Shown: in pieces, positions 9,345 to 18,872 of the stretch
How positions within the stretch are numbered: the first letter of the stretch is position 1
Layout of the letters: each line of letters begins with the position of its first letter
Origin: Amycolatopsis thermoflava N1165
GTDB taxonomy: Bacteria; Actinomycetota; Actinomycetes; Mycobacteriales; Pseudonocardiaceae
DNA: 64,000 bases
Assembly: GCF_000473265.1 (NCBI RefSeq)
Contig: NZ_KI421511.1
Coordinates: 1,601,731 to 1,665,730 of the forward strand
Direction of reading: 5' to 3'
Notes under the pieces: generated by a model
What the model saw: the letters and a program-made list of their open reading frames with translations, nothing else
Told to the model about the DNA's origin: nothing
The model's database searches: none
Position numbers and translations under genes: made by a program

Positions 9345-9356
9345 TAGGCTGGGTGG
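9345..9356 (+). promoter_or_regulatory. Probable leaderless promoter of the PAC2 gene (-10 TAGGCT)
   Basis: TAGGCT at 9345-9350 ends six bases before the GTG start at 9357, and no ribosome binding site is present. This is the spacing expected for a leaderless transcript, which is common in actinobacteria. Inference from spacing only. Confidence 0.4.
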
Positions 9357-10271
9357 GTGAGTGACCCAGCCGACGCGATCCCACAGCCCGAGCCCCCGGA
9401 CTCGGAGGACACCACGGCCAGGGACCGGGTGATGATCCTGGCCTTCGAAGGCTGGAACGACGCAGGTGACGCGGCCAGCACGGCCCTGGAGCACCTCCAG
9501 CTGAGCTGGGACGCCAAGCCGCTCGCCGAGCTCGAGCCGGACGACTACTACGACTTCCAGGTCAGCCGCCCGACGGTCCGGATGGTGGACGGTGTCACCC
9601 GCAGGGTGGAATGGCCGACCACGCGACTGGCGATCTGCCACCCGCCCGGCTACGACCAGGACATCGTGCTGGTGACCGGCCCCGAGCCGAACATGCGGTG
9701 GCGCGCCTTCTGCCGCGAGCTGCTCGGCCACATCGAGGACCTGGGGGTGACCACGGTCGTCACGCTCGGCGCGCTGCTGGCCGACACCGCCCACACCCGC
9801 CCGGTCCCGGTCACCGGCACCGCCTACGACCCGGAGGCCGCGGCCCGGTTCGGGCTGGAGCGCAGCCGCTACCAGGGCCCGACGGGCATCGTCGGCATCC
9901 TGCAGGACGCGTGCGTGCAGGCGGGCATCCCGGCGATCTCCATCTGGGCCGCGGTGCCGCACTACGTGTCCCACCCGCCCTCGCCGAAGGCGACGCTGGC
10001 GCTGCTGCACAAGCTCGAGGACGTCCTGGACGTCGAGGTCCCGCTGGGCGCGCTGCCCGAGCAGGCCGAGGAGTGGCAGCAGACGGTCAGCGAGATGGCC
10101 GAGGAGGACGAGGAGATCGCCGAGTACGTCCGGTCCCTGGAGGAGCGCGGCGACGCGGAGACCGCGATCACCCTGGAGGAGTCCAGCGGCGAGAAGATCG
10201 CCGCCGAGTTCGAGCGTTACCTGCGGCGGCGCCGTCCGGGCGCGGAGGGACCTGGACCGGCAGGCCGGTGA
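9357..10271 (+). CDS. PAC2 (proteasome assembly chaperone-like) family protein
   Basis: 304 residues from a GTG start. The core carries ILAFEGWNDAGDAA near the N terminus and GALLADTAHTRPVPVTG around residues 138-154, typical of the PAC2 domain found in actinobacteria. The C terminus is acidic and helical (SEMAEEDEEIAEYVRSLEE). Eukaryotic relatives help to assemble the proteasome; the actinobacterial role is not established. The stop overlaps the start of the following MFS gene (GTGA). It is divergent from metH with a 50-bp shared promoter region. Confidence 0.88.
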   Translation: MSDPADAIPQPEPPDSEDTTARDRVMILAFEGWNDAGDAASTALEHLQLSWDAKPLAELEPDDYYDFQVSRPTVRMVDGVTRRVEWPTTRLAICHPPGYDQDIVLVTGPEPNMRWRAFCRELLGHIEDLGVTTVVTLGALLADTAHTRPVPVTGTAYDPEAAARFGLERSRYQGPTGIVGILQDACVQAGIPAISIWAAVPHYVSHPPSPKATLALLHKLEDVLDVEVPLGALPEQAEEWQQTVSEMAEEDEEIAEYVRSLEERGDAETAITLEESSGEKIAAEFERYLRRRRPGAEGPGPAGR

Positions 10272-11395
10272 GCGGGCGGCCCGCCCGCGCCGCGCTCTAC
10301 GTCGGTGGCCTCCTCGGACCGTTCGGGGCCGGGGTGGTGTCGTCGATGCTGCCCGAGCTGTCGGCGAGTTTCGGCGTGTCGCCGGGCGCCGCGGCGTCGT
10401 CGCTGACGGCCTACCTGCTGCCGTTCGCGCTGGTCATGCTCGTGTCGGGAACCTACGGCGCACGCTGGGGCCCGGTGCGCACGATCCGGATCGCCTACGC
10501 CGGCTACGTCCTGGCGGCGGCGCTGGCGGCGCTCGCGCCGTGGTTCTGGCTGTTCCAGGTCACCCGCGGGCTGCAGGGCGTGGCCAACGCGTTCACCACG
10601 CCGCTGCTGCTGACCAAGCTCGCGGCGATCACCCCGGCGGACCGGCTCGGCCGGGCGCTCGGCACGTTCGGGGCGATGCAGGCGCTCGGGCAGACGTCCG
10701 CGCCGCTGGTCGGCGGGCTGGCCGCGGAGGGCGACTGGCGGTGGGCGTTCGCCGGGATCGCCGTGGTCGCGCTGGTGCTGGCGGCGAGCCCGCTGCCGCC
10801 GGACGACCCGGGGGCCGAGCGGGAGTCGCGGTTGCGGGACGCGTGGCGTCCGGTCGTGCTGTGGGCCGGCGGCGTGGTGTTCCTGGCCTGGGCGTGCCTG
10901 GCCGGTCTGCCGTTCCTGGTGGCGTTCCGGGTCGACGACCTGTTCGCGCTGACGCCGGGCGTGCGCGGGCTGGTGCTGACGGCCTACGGGATCGCCGGGT
11001 TCGTCGCCGCGCGGCTGGTGGGCGCGGCATCGGACCGGTTCGGGCCGCGGGTGGCGCTGGCCGCCGGGCTGCTGCTGGGCGCGGCGGCGATGGCCTCGAT
11101 CGGGCTGTTCCCGTCGCTGCCCGCGGTGACGGTCGCGTGGGCGGTCGGGGGGGTGTGCGGCCAGCTGGTGCTGGTCGGGATCAACGCGACGGTGCTCGCC
11201 GGGGAGGGCAACGGGCGCAGCGGCGCGATCTCGGTGGTCACGGCGCTGCGGTTCCTCGGCATGTCCGCCTCCCCGGCCGTGTTCACCGCGCTCTACCACA
11301 CCAGCCCGGCGCTGAGCTTCCTCGTCGCTGCCGGGGTGCTGGCCGCGACGGTGCCGCTGCTGGCGTTGCGGCCGAGGTCAGAGGATGCGGCGTAG
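10268..11395 (+). CDS. MFS transporter
   Basis: 375 residues with about twelve hydrophobic helices. The inter-helix 2-3 region GARWGPVRTIRIAYAG is a diverged form of the MFS motif A, and a second copy, GAASDRFGPRVALAAG, follows helix 8. Probably a small-molecule exporter in the cytoplasmic membrane; substrate unknown. The GTG start overlaps the PAC2 stop, so the two are cotranscribed. Its 3' end overlaps the convergent metallophosphoesterase gene by 18 bp. Confidence 0.8.
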   Translation: MSGRPARAALYVGGLLGPFGAGVVSSMLPELSASFGVSPGAAASSLTAYLLPFALVMLVSGTYGARWGPVRTIRIAYAGYVLAAALAALAPWFWLFQVTRGLQGVANAFTTPLLLTKLAAITPADRLGRALGTFGAMQALGQTSAPLVGGLAAEGDWRWAFAGIAVVALVLAASPLPPDDPGAERESRLRDAWRPVVLWAGGVVFLAWACLAGLPFLVAFRVDDLFALTPGVRGLVLTAYGIAGFVAARLVGAASDRFGPRVALAAGLLLGAAAMASIGLFPSLPAVTVAWAVGGVCGQLVLVGINATVLAGEGNGRSGAISVVTALRFLGMSASPAVFTALYHTSPALSFLVAAGVLAATVPLLALRPRSEDAA

Positions 11396-12202
11396 CGGGA
11401 CCGGGCCGCGGGCGCGTTTGCGCCATTCGCGCGGGTAGCCGAGCGACACCTCTTCGAAGCGGACGCCGTCGGCCCAGGTGGTGCGCGGGATGTGCAGGTG
11501 CCCGAACACGGCGACCTCGGCACGGTAGCGCAGGTGCCAGTCCTCGGTGCGGGTGGTGCCGCACCACAGCGCGAACTCCGGCCAGCGCAGGGGCGCGGTC
11601 GGGTGGCGGTGCAGCGGCCAGTGCGACATCAGGACCGTGCCGTGGTCGGCGGGGATGGCGTCCAGGCGCTGCTCGCTGTGCTTGAGCCGGTCGGCGCACC
11701 AGTCCTGGCGGGTGGGGAACGGGTCGGGGTGCAGGTAGAACTCGTCGGTGCACACCACTCCGGCCTCGCGGGCCTGGTCGAGCGCCTCGGCCAGGGACGC
11801 GTCCTCGGCCTGCGGGGTGCGCCAGCTGTAGTCGTAGAGCAGGAACAGCGGGGCGATGGTGAGCGGCCGGTCCGCGTGGGGCCAGACCAGGTAGTCGTCC
11901 TCCGGGGTGCGGACGCCGATTTCGCGGCAGCGCTCGACGAGATGCCGGTAGCGGGCCTCGCCGCGCAGTTCGTCGCCGTCGCGCGGGACGGTCCACAGTT
12001 CGTGGTTTCCGGGCACCCACACCACCTCGGCGAAGCGCTGTTTGAGGGTGGCCAGCGTGGTGGTGACCGCGTCGATCTTCTCGGCGACGTCACCGGCGAC
12101 CAGCAGCCAGTCCTCCGGGGAGTCCGGGCGGACTTCGTCGATCAGCGGCGCGTTGCCGTTGTGGGTGACGTGGAGGTCGCTGGTGGCGTAGAGGTGGGGC
12201 AC
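11378..12202 (-). CDS. Calcineurin-like metallophosphoesterase
   Basis: 274 residues from a GTG start. All five metallophosphoesterase blocks are visible: ATSDLHVTH (D-x-H), LLVAGDVAE (GD), WVPGNHELW (GNHE), MSHWPLH and FGHLHIPR (GH-x-H). These residues bind the dinuclear metal centre. It is a cytoplasmic phosphodiesterase or phosphatase of unknown substrate. The N terminus overlaps the C terminus of the neighbouring MFS gene by 61 bp in the same direction, suggesting one transcript. Confidence 0.88.
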   Translation of the reverse strand: MPHLYATSDLHVTHNGNAPLIDEVRPDSPEDWLLVAGDVAEKIDAVTTTLATLKQRFAEVVWVPGNHELWTVPRDGDELRGEARYRHLVERCREIGVRTPEDDYLVWPHADRPLTIAPLFLLYDYSWRTPQAEDASLAEALDQAREAGVVCTDEFYLHPDPFPTRQDWCADRLKHSEQRLDAIPADHGTVLMSHWPLHRHPTAPLRWPEFALWCGTTRTEDWHLRYRAEVAVFGHLHIPRTTWADGVRFEEVSLGYPREWRKRARGPVPLRRIL

Positions 12203-13389
12203 GGGTCCACCGTAGTCATCCGCCGCACCAGCACGGCGACCCCGAGCGCGCCGGCGACGAGGTTGAGCGCGGCCTGGAAGTTCAGCAGCGGGGTCAGGCC
12301 GAGCGGGCCGACGAGTGCGCCTGCGCCGAGCATGCCGGCGACCTGGGCCAGTGCCTGCACGGCGAAGCCGGTGCTGAGCACGCGGCCGGTGCTGCCGGGC
12401 GGGCTGACGGTCTGGACGACCGAGAGCAGCCCGGCATTGAGCACGACGACCGGGACGCCGACGGCGATGAACAGTCCGATGTAGACGCCGAATGCGCTGG
12501 TCAGCGCCGGAGCGTTCCAGATGACGGCGGCGGTGAGGCCGAACGCGACGGTGCCCCAGCCGAGCAGCCGCGCGGGGGCGGCGTTGCGGGCGATCGTGGC
12601 GAGGGCGAGGCCCGCGGCGAGCCCGCCGATGGCCTGGACACCGCGCAGCAGCCCGGTTTCGGCTTCGCCCTGGCCGAGCGGGCCGCTGACGAAGAGGACG
12701 AACAGGACGACGAACATCCCCTGCCCCACGGACATCAGGGCGGTCATGAAGATCACCAGCCGGAGCCGGTGGTCGCGGCGGATGTCGGCGAGCCCGTCGA
12801 GCCAGGCCCGGACCGCCGGGGCCCGGCGCGTGGGCCGGGGTTCGGCGAAGCGGGGCGCGAGGAAGCCGATCGCGGCCACGAGGGCGGCGGTGTACGCGAC
12901 GACGACGGCGCCGAGGCCGGCGAAGCCGAGCAGCACCCCGCCGAGTGCGCTGCCCCCGAGCCGGGCGACGCAGGTGCCGACGCCGAGCGCCCCGTTGGCG
13001 GCGGTCGTCTGCCCGGGGGCCAGCACGGGGACGAGCGCGCTGCGGGCGGGCTCGAACACCGCCGCGAGACCGGACTGCAGAGCCATGACGAGGTAGATCA
13101 CCGGAAGGCTGCTGCTGAGCAGCGGCACCGCGACGACCGCTTGGCCTGCGCACACCGCGGCGAGCAGGGCGCGCCGGTTCCGGCGATCGGCGAGCACCCC
13201 GGCGACCGGGCTGAGCACGACGGCGGGCAGCACCCCGGCGACCATGGTGGCGGCGGTCGCCGCGGGCGAGCCGGTGAGCGCGAAGATGTGCAGCGGCAGC
13301 GCGACCTGCAGCATCCACTCCGCGGTCTCGGCGCACATCCCGGCGGCCCAGAGACGCGCGAAGGCGGGGGTTCTCAGGGGGCCGGGCAT
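12142..13389 (-). CDS. MFS transporter, MFS_3/EntS-like exporter
   Basis: 415 residues, twelve predicted helices, with the motif A variant GVLADRRNRRALLAAV after helix 2. The opening MPGPLRTPAFARLWAAG resembles the MFS_3/enterobactin-exporter group, so export of a drug or secondary metabolite is plausible. The ATG at 13389 has GGGAGGAGC just upstream; the frame stays open for another 111 codons, but those run through a degenerate repeat array and were rejected. It faces the same way as the ArsR-type regulator 383 bp upstream. Confidence 0.8.
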   Translation of the reverse strand: MPGPLRTPAFARLWAAGMCAETAEWMLQVALPLHIFALTGSPAATAATMVAGVLPAVVLSPVAGVLADRRNRRALLAAVCAGQAVVAVPLLSSSLPVIYLVMALQSGLAAVFEPARSALVPVLAPGQTTAANGALGVGTCVARLGGSALGGVLLGFAGLGAVVVAYTAALVAAIGFLAPRFAEPRPTRRAPAVRAWLDGLADIRRDHRLRLVIFMTALMSVGQGMFVVLFVLFVSGPLGQGEAETGLLRGVQAIGGLAAGLALATIARNAAPARLLGWGTVAFGLTAAVIWNAPALTSAFGVYIGLFIAVGVPVVVLNAGLLSVVQTVSPPGSTGRVLSTGFAVQALAQVAGMLGAGALVGPLGLTPLLNFQAALNLVAGALGVAVLVRRMTTVDPCPTSTPPATSTSPTTATRR

Positions 13390-13429
13390 GATCGCTCCTC
13401 CCTCGCGTGCTTCGCGCCGGTCACCGGAT

Positions 13430-13660
13430 CTGCTGTTCGCGCGGTGCGGGATGGCGAGCGCGCGTGGCGGGGGCTGCTGTTCGCGCGTCGCGGAACGATG
13501 CGCACCCCGCGCGGGACGTTGCTCGCGGGTGCCGGACGGTGGGCGCGCCAGGCGGGATGCTGCCCGCGCGTGGCGGGGGGCTGCTGTTCGCGCGTCGCGG
13601 AACGACGCACACCCCGCGCGGGATGCTGCTCGCGAGTGGCGGGGCGCTGGGCGCGCCCTT
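13430..13660. repeat. Degenerate GC-rich tandem repeats in a 383-bp gene gap
   Basis: The gap 13390-13772 has no gene I can support. It contains imperfect direct repeats: CTGCTGTTCGCGCGTCGCGG begins at 13474 and again at 13581 (period 107), with a partial copy at 13430. A submodule close to TGCTCGCGNGTGGCGGGG also recurs between them. Within the unit, GTTCGCGCGTCGCGGAAC is an imperfect palindrome. The repeats keep reading frames open on both strands, which makes spurious long frames here. No spacer structure suggesting CRISPR is present. Confidence 0.65.
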
Positions 13661-13772
13661 GGAGGCTCGCCGGCCGATGGCCGGGCCGCGTCGGCAGTCC
13701 AGCCACTCGCGTGCGTGCCCACCTCCGGTGCCGGGCTTGTCGGCGCCGCGGCGCGGGCGCGCAGCCCCGGCG

Positions 13773-14363
13773 CTACTCACTCGGCTTCCCGTTCGCCTCG
13801 ACGCGCGGGTATGCCCGCCAGCTCGCCTGGACCGGCCGCGCTCCCTCCGGCGCCCCGGTCCGGATGGTCGCCACGTAGGGCCGCACCAGCTCGTCGATCG
13901 CCTCGGTCAGGGCCGCCAGTTCGGCCGGCGTCACCCGCAGGGCATAGGTGTTGATCGCCGACGCCTCCTGCCACTCGCGGTCGAACGAGCCGATCGTGTC
14001 CAGGAACCGCTGCCCCAGCACGCCGTCCTCGGCGATCCGCGCTCCCGCCGCGGCCAGTTGCGCCGTCTGCACCCCCGGGTCGGTCGCGAACTCGCCGAAG
14101 TCCAGCCCGACCGGCGTGGCCCGCCACGGCCGCTCCCGCCCATCGGCTGCCTCCACGCGCTCCACCAGCCCCCACTGCGCCAGTTGCCGCAGGTGCCAGC
14201 TGCAGTTCGACGCCGTCGAGTCCACCGCCTCCGCGCACTCCGTCGCGGTCCGCGGCCCGACGGCCATCAGGTAGCTCAGCAGCTCCGACCGCAGCGGGTG
14301 CGCCAGCGCCCGCATCAGCTCCGCGTCCCGGACCCGCCGTCGCGGCGGCAGTTCGGCGGCCAT
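13773..14363 (-). CDS. ArsR-family winged-helix regulator
   Basis: 196 residues. The N-terminal winged helix (MRALAHPLRSELLSYLMAVG, then TATECAEAVDSTASNCSWHL as the recognition region, then LVERVEAADGRERPWRATP as the wing) is of the HTH_20/ArsR type. A helical C-terminal domain of about 100 residues is probably for effector binding or dimerisation. No metal-binding cysteine cluster is seen. The ATG at 14363 follows GGGAG at a five-base gap. It is divergent from the ABC-F gene, with a tandem dyad operator between them, so it probably represses itself and perhaps the ABC-F gene. Confidence 0.82.
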   Translation of the reverse strand: MAAELPPRRRVRDAELMRALAHPLRSELLSYLMAVGPRTATECAEAVDSTASNCSWHLRQLAQWGLVERVEAADGRERPWRATPVGLDFGEFATDPGVQTAQLAAAGARIAEDGVLGQRFLDTIGSFDREWQEASAINTYALRVTPAELAALTEAIDELVRPYVATIRTGAPEGARPVQASWRAYPRVEANGKPSE

Positions 14364-14376
14364 CGGCACTCCCAAC

Positions 14377-14408
14377 GTGAAAGGAAGCTTTCGAAAGGAC
14401 TCTTTCAC
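14377..14408. promoter_or_regulatory. Tandem dyad operator, probable ArsR-type regulator site
   Basis: Two adjacent 14-bp units, GAAAGGAAGCTTTC (14379-14392) and GAAAGGACTCTTTC (14393-14406), each have the dyad GAAAG-N4-CTTTC. The pair is bracketed by GT and AC. It is AT-richer than the surroundings and lies 13 bp upstream of the regulator's start, on the side of the divergent ABC-F gene. Confidence 0.65.
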
Positions 14409-14457
14409 ATCTCGAGCCGGAAAACAAGTTGCCCTCCCGCGCTAGCCTGGGAGCACC

Positions 14458-14469
14458 ATGAAGAACTGA
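14458..14469 (+). CDS. Putative 3-codon leader peptide MKN upstream of the ABC-F gene
   Basis: ATG AAG AAC TGA lies 75 bp before the ABC-F start. TAGCCT at 14443-14448 could be the -10 element, and GGGAG precedes the ATG. The stretch between this stop and the ABC-F ATG can form hairpins (GGCC-AGGT-GGCC at 14493-14504; GGCGG-GTT-CCGCC at 14506-14518), and the ABC-F start itself lacks a good ribosome binding site. This layout resembles ribosome-stalling attenuators of ABC-F resistance genes. Speculative. Confidence 0.35.
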   Translation: MKN

Positions 14470-14543
14470 CATCCCGACCGACCCGCGTCCGAGGCCAGGT
14501 GGCCCGGCGGGTTCCGCCATCGCACTCCGGCCGGTGATGTCCC

Positions 14544-16121
<1,578 letters not shown>

Positions 16122-16127
<6 letters not shown>

Positions 16128-16137
16128 GTCGTTATAC
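16122..16137. repeat. 16-bp interrupted palindrome GTATAGGTCGTTATAC, copy 2
   Basis: Differs from the copy at 820-835 only at one central base. Here it overlaps the last Val-stop codons of the ABC-F gene (GTA TAG) on the plus strand and ends 5 bp before the stop of the convergent mshC gene. In both copies the palindrome supplies a Val-stop to the gene that reads into it. Confidence 0.6.
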
Positions 16138-16142
16138 GCCGA

Positions 16143-17381
16143 TCAGAGCTCGACGCCCAGCAGCGCGTCGACCGCGACGCGGATCAGGCCGGGCGCGCCC
16201 GTGTCGCGCCCGCCCTGCCGCAGCGCCTCGTCGGCCCACGCGTCGATCGCCCGCATCGCGTTGACCGTGTCGAGGTCGTCGGCCAGGTGGTCGCGCAGGC
16301 GGGCGACGGTGTCGTCGGCCTCCGGCCCGGCCGGCAGCGCCGCGGCCTCCCGCCACCGCGCCAGCCGCTGCTGGGCGGTGGTGAGCAGGTCGTCGGTCCA
16401 CGAGCGGTCGCTGCGGTAGTGGCCGGCGAACAGGGCGAGCCGGATCGCGTTCGGGTCCACGCCGTCGGCGCGCAACCGCGACACGAACACGAGGTTGCCG
16501 CGCGACTTGGACATCTTCTCGCCGTCCAGGCCGATCATGCCGCTGTGCACGTAGTGGCGGGCGAACGGGTGCTCGCCGGACAGCGCCTCGGCGTGCGCGG
16601 CGCTGTACTCGTGGTGCGGGAAGATCAGGTCCGAGCCGCCGCCCTGCACGTCGAAGCCCATGCCGAGCCGGTTGACCGCGATCGCACTGCACTCGATGTG
16701 CCAGCCAGGGCGTCCGGGGCCCAGCTCGGACTCCCAGGACGGCTCACCCGGCCGGGCGGCGCGCCACAGCAGCGCGTCCAGCGGGTCGCGCTTGCCGGGG
16801 CGGTCCGGGTCGCCGCCGCGCTCGGCGAAGAACTTCGCCATGGTTTCGCCGTCGTAGTTCGACTCGTAGCCGAAGCGGCCGGTGACCGAGCGGTCGAAGT
16901 AGATGTCCGGGTACTCCGGGTCGGCGGCGCGGTAGGCCGCGCCGTGCGCGAGCAGCTTCGAGATGACCTCGACGATCTCCGGGATGCTCTCCACCGCGCC
17001 GACGAACTGCTTCGGCGGCAGCACCCGCAGCGCCTCCATGTCCTCGCGGAACAGGGCGGTCTCCCGCAGGCCGAGGACCACCCAGTCGTCCTGGTCCCGT
17101 TCGGCGCGCTCCAGCAGCGGGTCGTCGATGTCGGTCACGTTCTGCACGTAGTGCACCGTGTGCCCGCTATCCCGCCACACCCGGTTGACCAGGTCGAACG
17201 CGAGGTAGGTCGCCGCGTGACCGAGGTGCGTGGCGTCGTACGGAGTGATGCCGCAGACGTACATGCGCGCCGTCTTGCCCGGCGTGGTGGGACGCACCTG
17301 CCCGGTGGCCGTGTCGTACAACCGCAGCGCGCGTGGCGTGCCCGGCACGTAGGGCAGGGGTACCGAGGACCAAGTCTTCAT
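16143..17381 (-). CDS. mshC: L-cysteine:1D-myo-inositol 2-amino-2-deoxy-alpha-D-glucopyranoside ligase
   Basis: 412 residues, a class I cysteinyl-tRNA-synthetase-like fold. Visible are the zinc-site cysteine in [10 protein letters not shown] (residue 43), the HIGH-like motif THLGHAATY, a second zinc ligand in [22 protein letters not shown], and the KMSKS loop ([10 protein letters not shown], near residue 288). It lacks the tRNA-binding C-terminal domain of CysS, which distinguishes MshC. It joins cysteine to GlcN-Ins in mycothiol synthesis, a pathway confined to actinobacteria. Confidence 0.95.
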   Translation of the reverse strand: MKTWSSVPLPYVPGTPRALRLYDTATGQVRPTTPGKTARMYVCGITPYDATHLGHAATYLAFDLVNRVWRDSGHTVHYVQNVTDIDDPLLERAERDQDDWVVLGLRETALFREDMEALRVLPPKQFVGAVESIPEIVEVISKLLAHGAAYRAADPEYPDIYFDRSVTGRFGYESNYDGETMAKFFAERGGDPDRPGKRDPLDALLWRAARPGEPSWESELGPGRPGWHIECSAIAVNRLGMGFDVQGGGSDLIFPHHEYSAAHAEALSGEHPFARHYVHSGMIGLDGEKMSKSRGNLVFVSRLRADGVDPNAIRLALFAGHYRSDRSWTDDLLTTAQQRLARWREAAALPAGPEADDTVARLRDHLADDLDTVNAMRAIDAWADEALRQGGRDTGAPGLIRVAVDALLGVEL

Positions 17382-17393
17382 ACCCCAACCCTA
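17382..17393 (-). promoter_or_regulatory. Probable leaderless promoter of mshC (-10 TAGGGT)
   Basis: On the minus strand TAGGGT (17388-17393) ends six bases before the mshC ATG, with no ribosome binding site between. This fits leaderless transcription. Confidence 0.4.
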
Positions 17394-17438
17394 AGTGGCG
17401 TTCCGGTGAACCGTCCCGCCCGGTGGGAACGTTTCGCG

Positions 17439-18152
17439 TCACGAAGCGGTCAGCGACCGCAGTTCGTCGATCGTGCCGAAGAACGTGTCCTGGTTGCCGG
17501 GCAGCGGGCCGGCGACGGCGGACTGCCAGAACTTCGCCGTCCAGCCGCCGGGCACCTCGCCCATCGTGGTGTTGTAGCGGGCCAGCCAGAGGACGTGGTC
17601 GGCGGCGAACGCGGTGCTGTCGGCCGTGCACGCCTTCCACCACCGGTTCGTCGTGTAGATGATCGGCGTGTGCCCGGTGCGCCGCTTCAGCTCGGTGCTG
17701 AAGTCGCGGATCCAGGCGACCATGTCCGCCGGCGATTTCGCGTAGCAGGCGGGGGTGTTCGGGGTGTCCTCCAGGTCCAGCGTCGGCGGCAGGGTCATGC
17801 CGTCGGCGAACCACTTGCCGTCGTGGGTGTGCAGGTACGCGGCCTGCTCGGCGCCGCCGGTCTTGTCCGGGCGCGCGTAGTGGTAGGCCGACCGGTACAG
17901 CCCCGCCGCCTTCGCGCCGCGGAACTGCGCCAGGAAGTTCGGGTTCACGTACCCGACACCCGCGGTGTCCTTGACGAACACGAAACCCGCGCCCGCGGCC
18001 TTGGCGGCGGCGAAGTCGGGCACCCCCTGCGAGGCGCTGATGTCGAACCCGGCGATCTGCGCCGCGGGCTGCGCCGAGGCCACCGCGGGCGCGAACCCGG
18101 CCACGAGGGCCGTCACCACCGCCACCAACCGGAAGATCGTTTTCGCTGCCAC
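17439..18152 (-). CDS. Secreted GH25-type lysozyme (muramidase)
   Basis: 237 residues from a GTG start. A signal peptide covers about residues 1-28 (LVAVVTALVAGFAPAVASA). The mature part begins with IAGFDISASQG, carrying the first catalytic-site Asp of GH25, and contains PPTLDLEDTP, the D-x-E catalytic motif of the barrel. It would cleave the glycan strand of peptidoglycan outside the cell, in wall turnover or competition. Six cysteine or cell-wall-binding repeats seen in some relatives are absent. It stands alone between mshC and a TetR gene. Confidence 0.88.
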   Translation of the reverse strand: MAAKTIFRLVAVVTALVAGFAPAVASAQPAAQIAGFDISASQGVPDFAAAKAAGAGFVFVKDTAGVGYVNPNFLAQFRGAKAAGLYRSAYHYARPDKTGGAEQAAYLHTHDGKWFADGMTLPPTLDLEDTPNTPACYAKSPADMVAWIRDFSTELKRRTGHTPIIYTTNRWWKACTADSTAFAADHVLWLARYNTTMGEVPGGWTAKFWQSAVAGPLPGNQDTFFGTIDELRSLTAS

Positions 18153-18211
18153 GTCTCGGACCGTAGATCCACTTCCGGGTCATCGCGCGGCGCGTGACCG
18201 CATCGGGTGAG

Positions 18212-18799
18212 TCAGGCGCCCGGGAACGAGGCGGCCCACATCGCCTCCAGGCCGGCCGTGAGCTGCTCCGACGTCGGCGCCCCGTCCGGGTCGAGCAGCC
18301 ACTGCACGGCCAGCCCGTCGCAGATCGCGATCACGAAGCTGGCCACCGCCTGGCACCGCGGGTCGTCGGCCGTGGTGCCGTCCGCCAGTGACCGCGCGAC
18401 CAGCTCGGCGACCTTCGCGCGGCAACGCCGGTACTGCTCGGCGAACTGCTCCCGCAGCGACTCCGTCCGCTCGGCCTGCGCCAGCGCCTCGACGTAGGAC
18501 AGCAGCAGCGCCCGGCTGGCGGGCAGGCTGTCCAGCATCGCAGCCCACGCGCGCCGCCCGCGCTCGATCGGCGGCACGGCGGGCTCGGCCATCGCGATCG
18601 AGGCCAGCTTGTCGGTCCACTCCTCGAACACCTCGCCGATCGCGGCGTTGAGCAGGCCCGCCTTGGACCCGAAGTGGTACCCGATCGAGTGCAGGTTGGT
18701 GTCCGACGCCGCGACCAGGTCCCGCGCCGTGATGTGCGCGTACCCCTTCTCCTCCAGCAGCCGCCGCGCCGCGGCGAGCAGCTCTTCCCGGTGTCCCAC
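18212..18799 (-). CDS. TetR-family regulator
   Basis: 195 residues. The N-terminal helix-turn-helix is ITARDLVAASDTNLHSIGYHFGSKAGLL (residues 23-50), whose YHFGSK ending is the TetR hallmark. The C-terminal ligand domain is unassigned. It is divergent from the cytochrome P450 gene and separated from it by 73 bp that contain a 16-bp palindrome, so it most likely represses the P450 and itself. Confidence 0.88.
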   Translation of the reverse strand: MGHREELLAAARRLLEEKGYAHITARDLVAASDTNLHSIGYHFGSKAGLLNAAIGEVFEEWTDKLASIAMAEPAVPPIERGRRAWAAMLDSLPASRALLLSYVEALAQAERTESLREQFAEQYRRCRAKVAELVARSLADGTTADDPRCQAVASFVIAICDGLAVQWLLDPDGAPTSEQLTAGLEAMWAASFPGA

Positions 18800-18825
18800 A
18801 CCGGAACCCTAGCTGGACACCCGAG

Positions 18826-18841
18826 TTACACGTGCGTATAA
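18826..18841. promoter_or_regulatory. Candidate TetR operator TTACACGTGCGTATAA
   Basis: Imperfect 16-bp palindrome of the form TTA-n-ACG-nn-CGT-n-TAA in the TetR/P450 divergent gap. It sits 31 bp before the P450 start, where it would block its promoter. Confidence 0.5.
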
Positions 18842-18872
18842 ATGAGGCACCGGTCACGTCGAGGAGGTCGCG

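Noticed and set aside
9307..9356. Cobalamin or SAM riboswitch for metH
   Set aside because: Only 50 bp separate metH from the divergent gene, too little for either aptamer, and no B12-box sequence is present.
13430..13660. CRISPR array
   Set aside because: Unit length is too long, units are imperfect, and no regular unique spacers or cas genes exist.
12142..13722. N-terminal extension of the MFS exporter through the repeat array
   Set aside because: The extra 111 codons are Arg/Ala repeats, while a good ribosome site precedes the ATG at 13389 and the first helix starts there.
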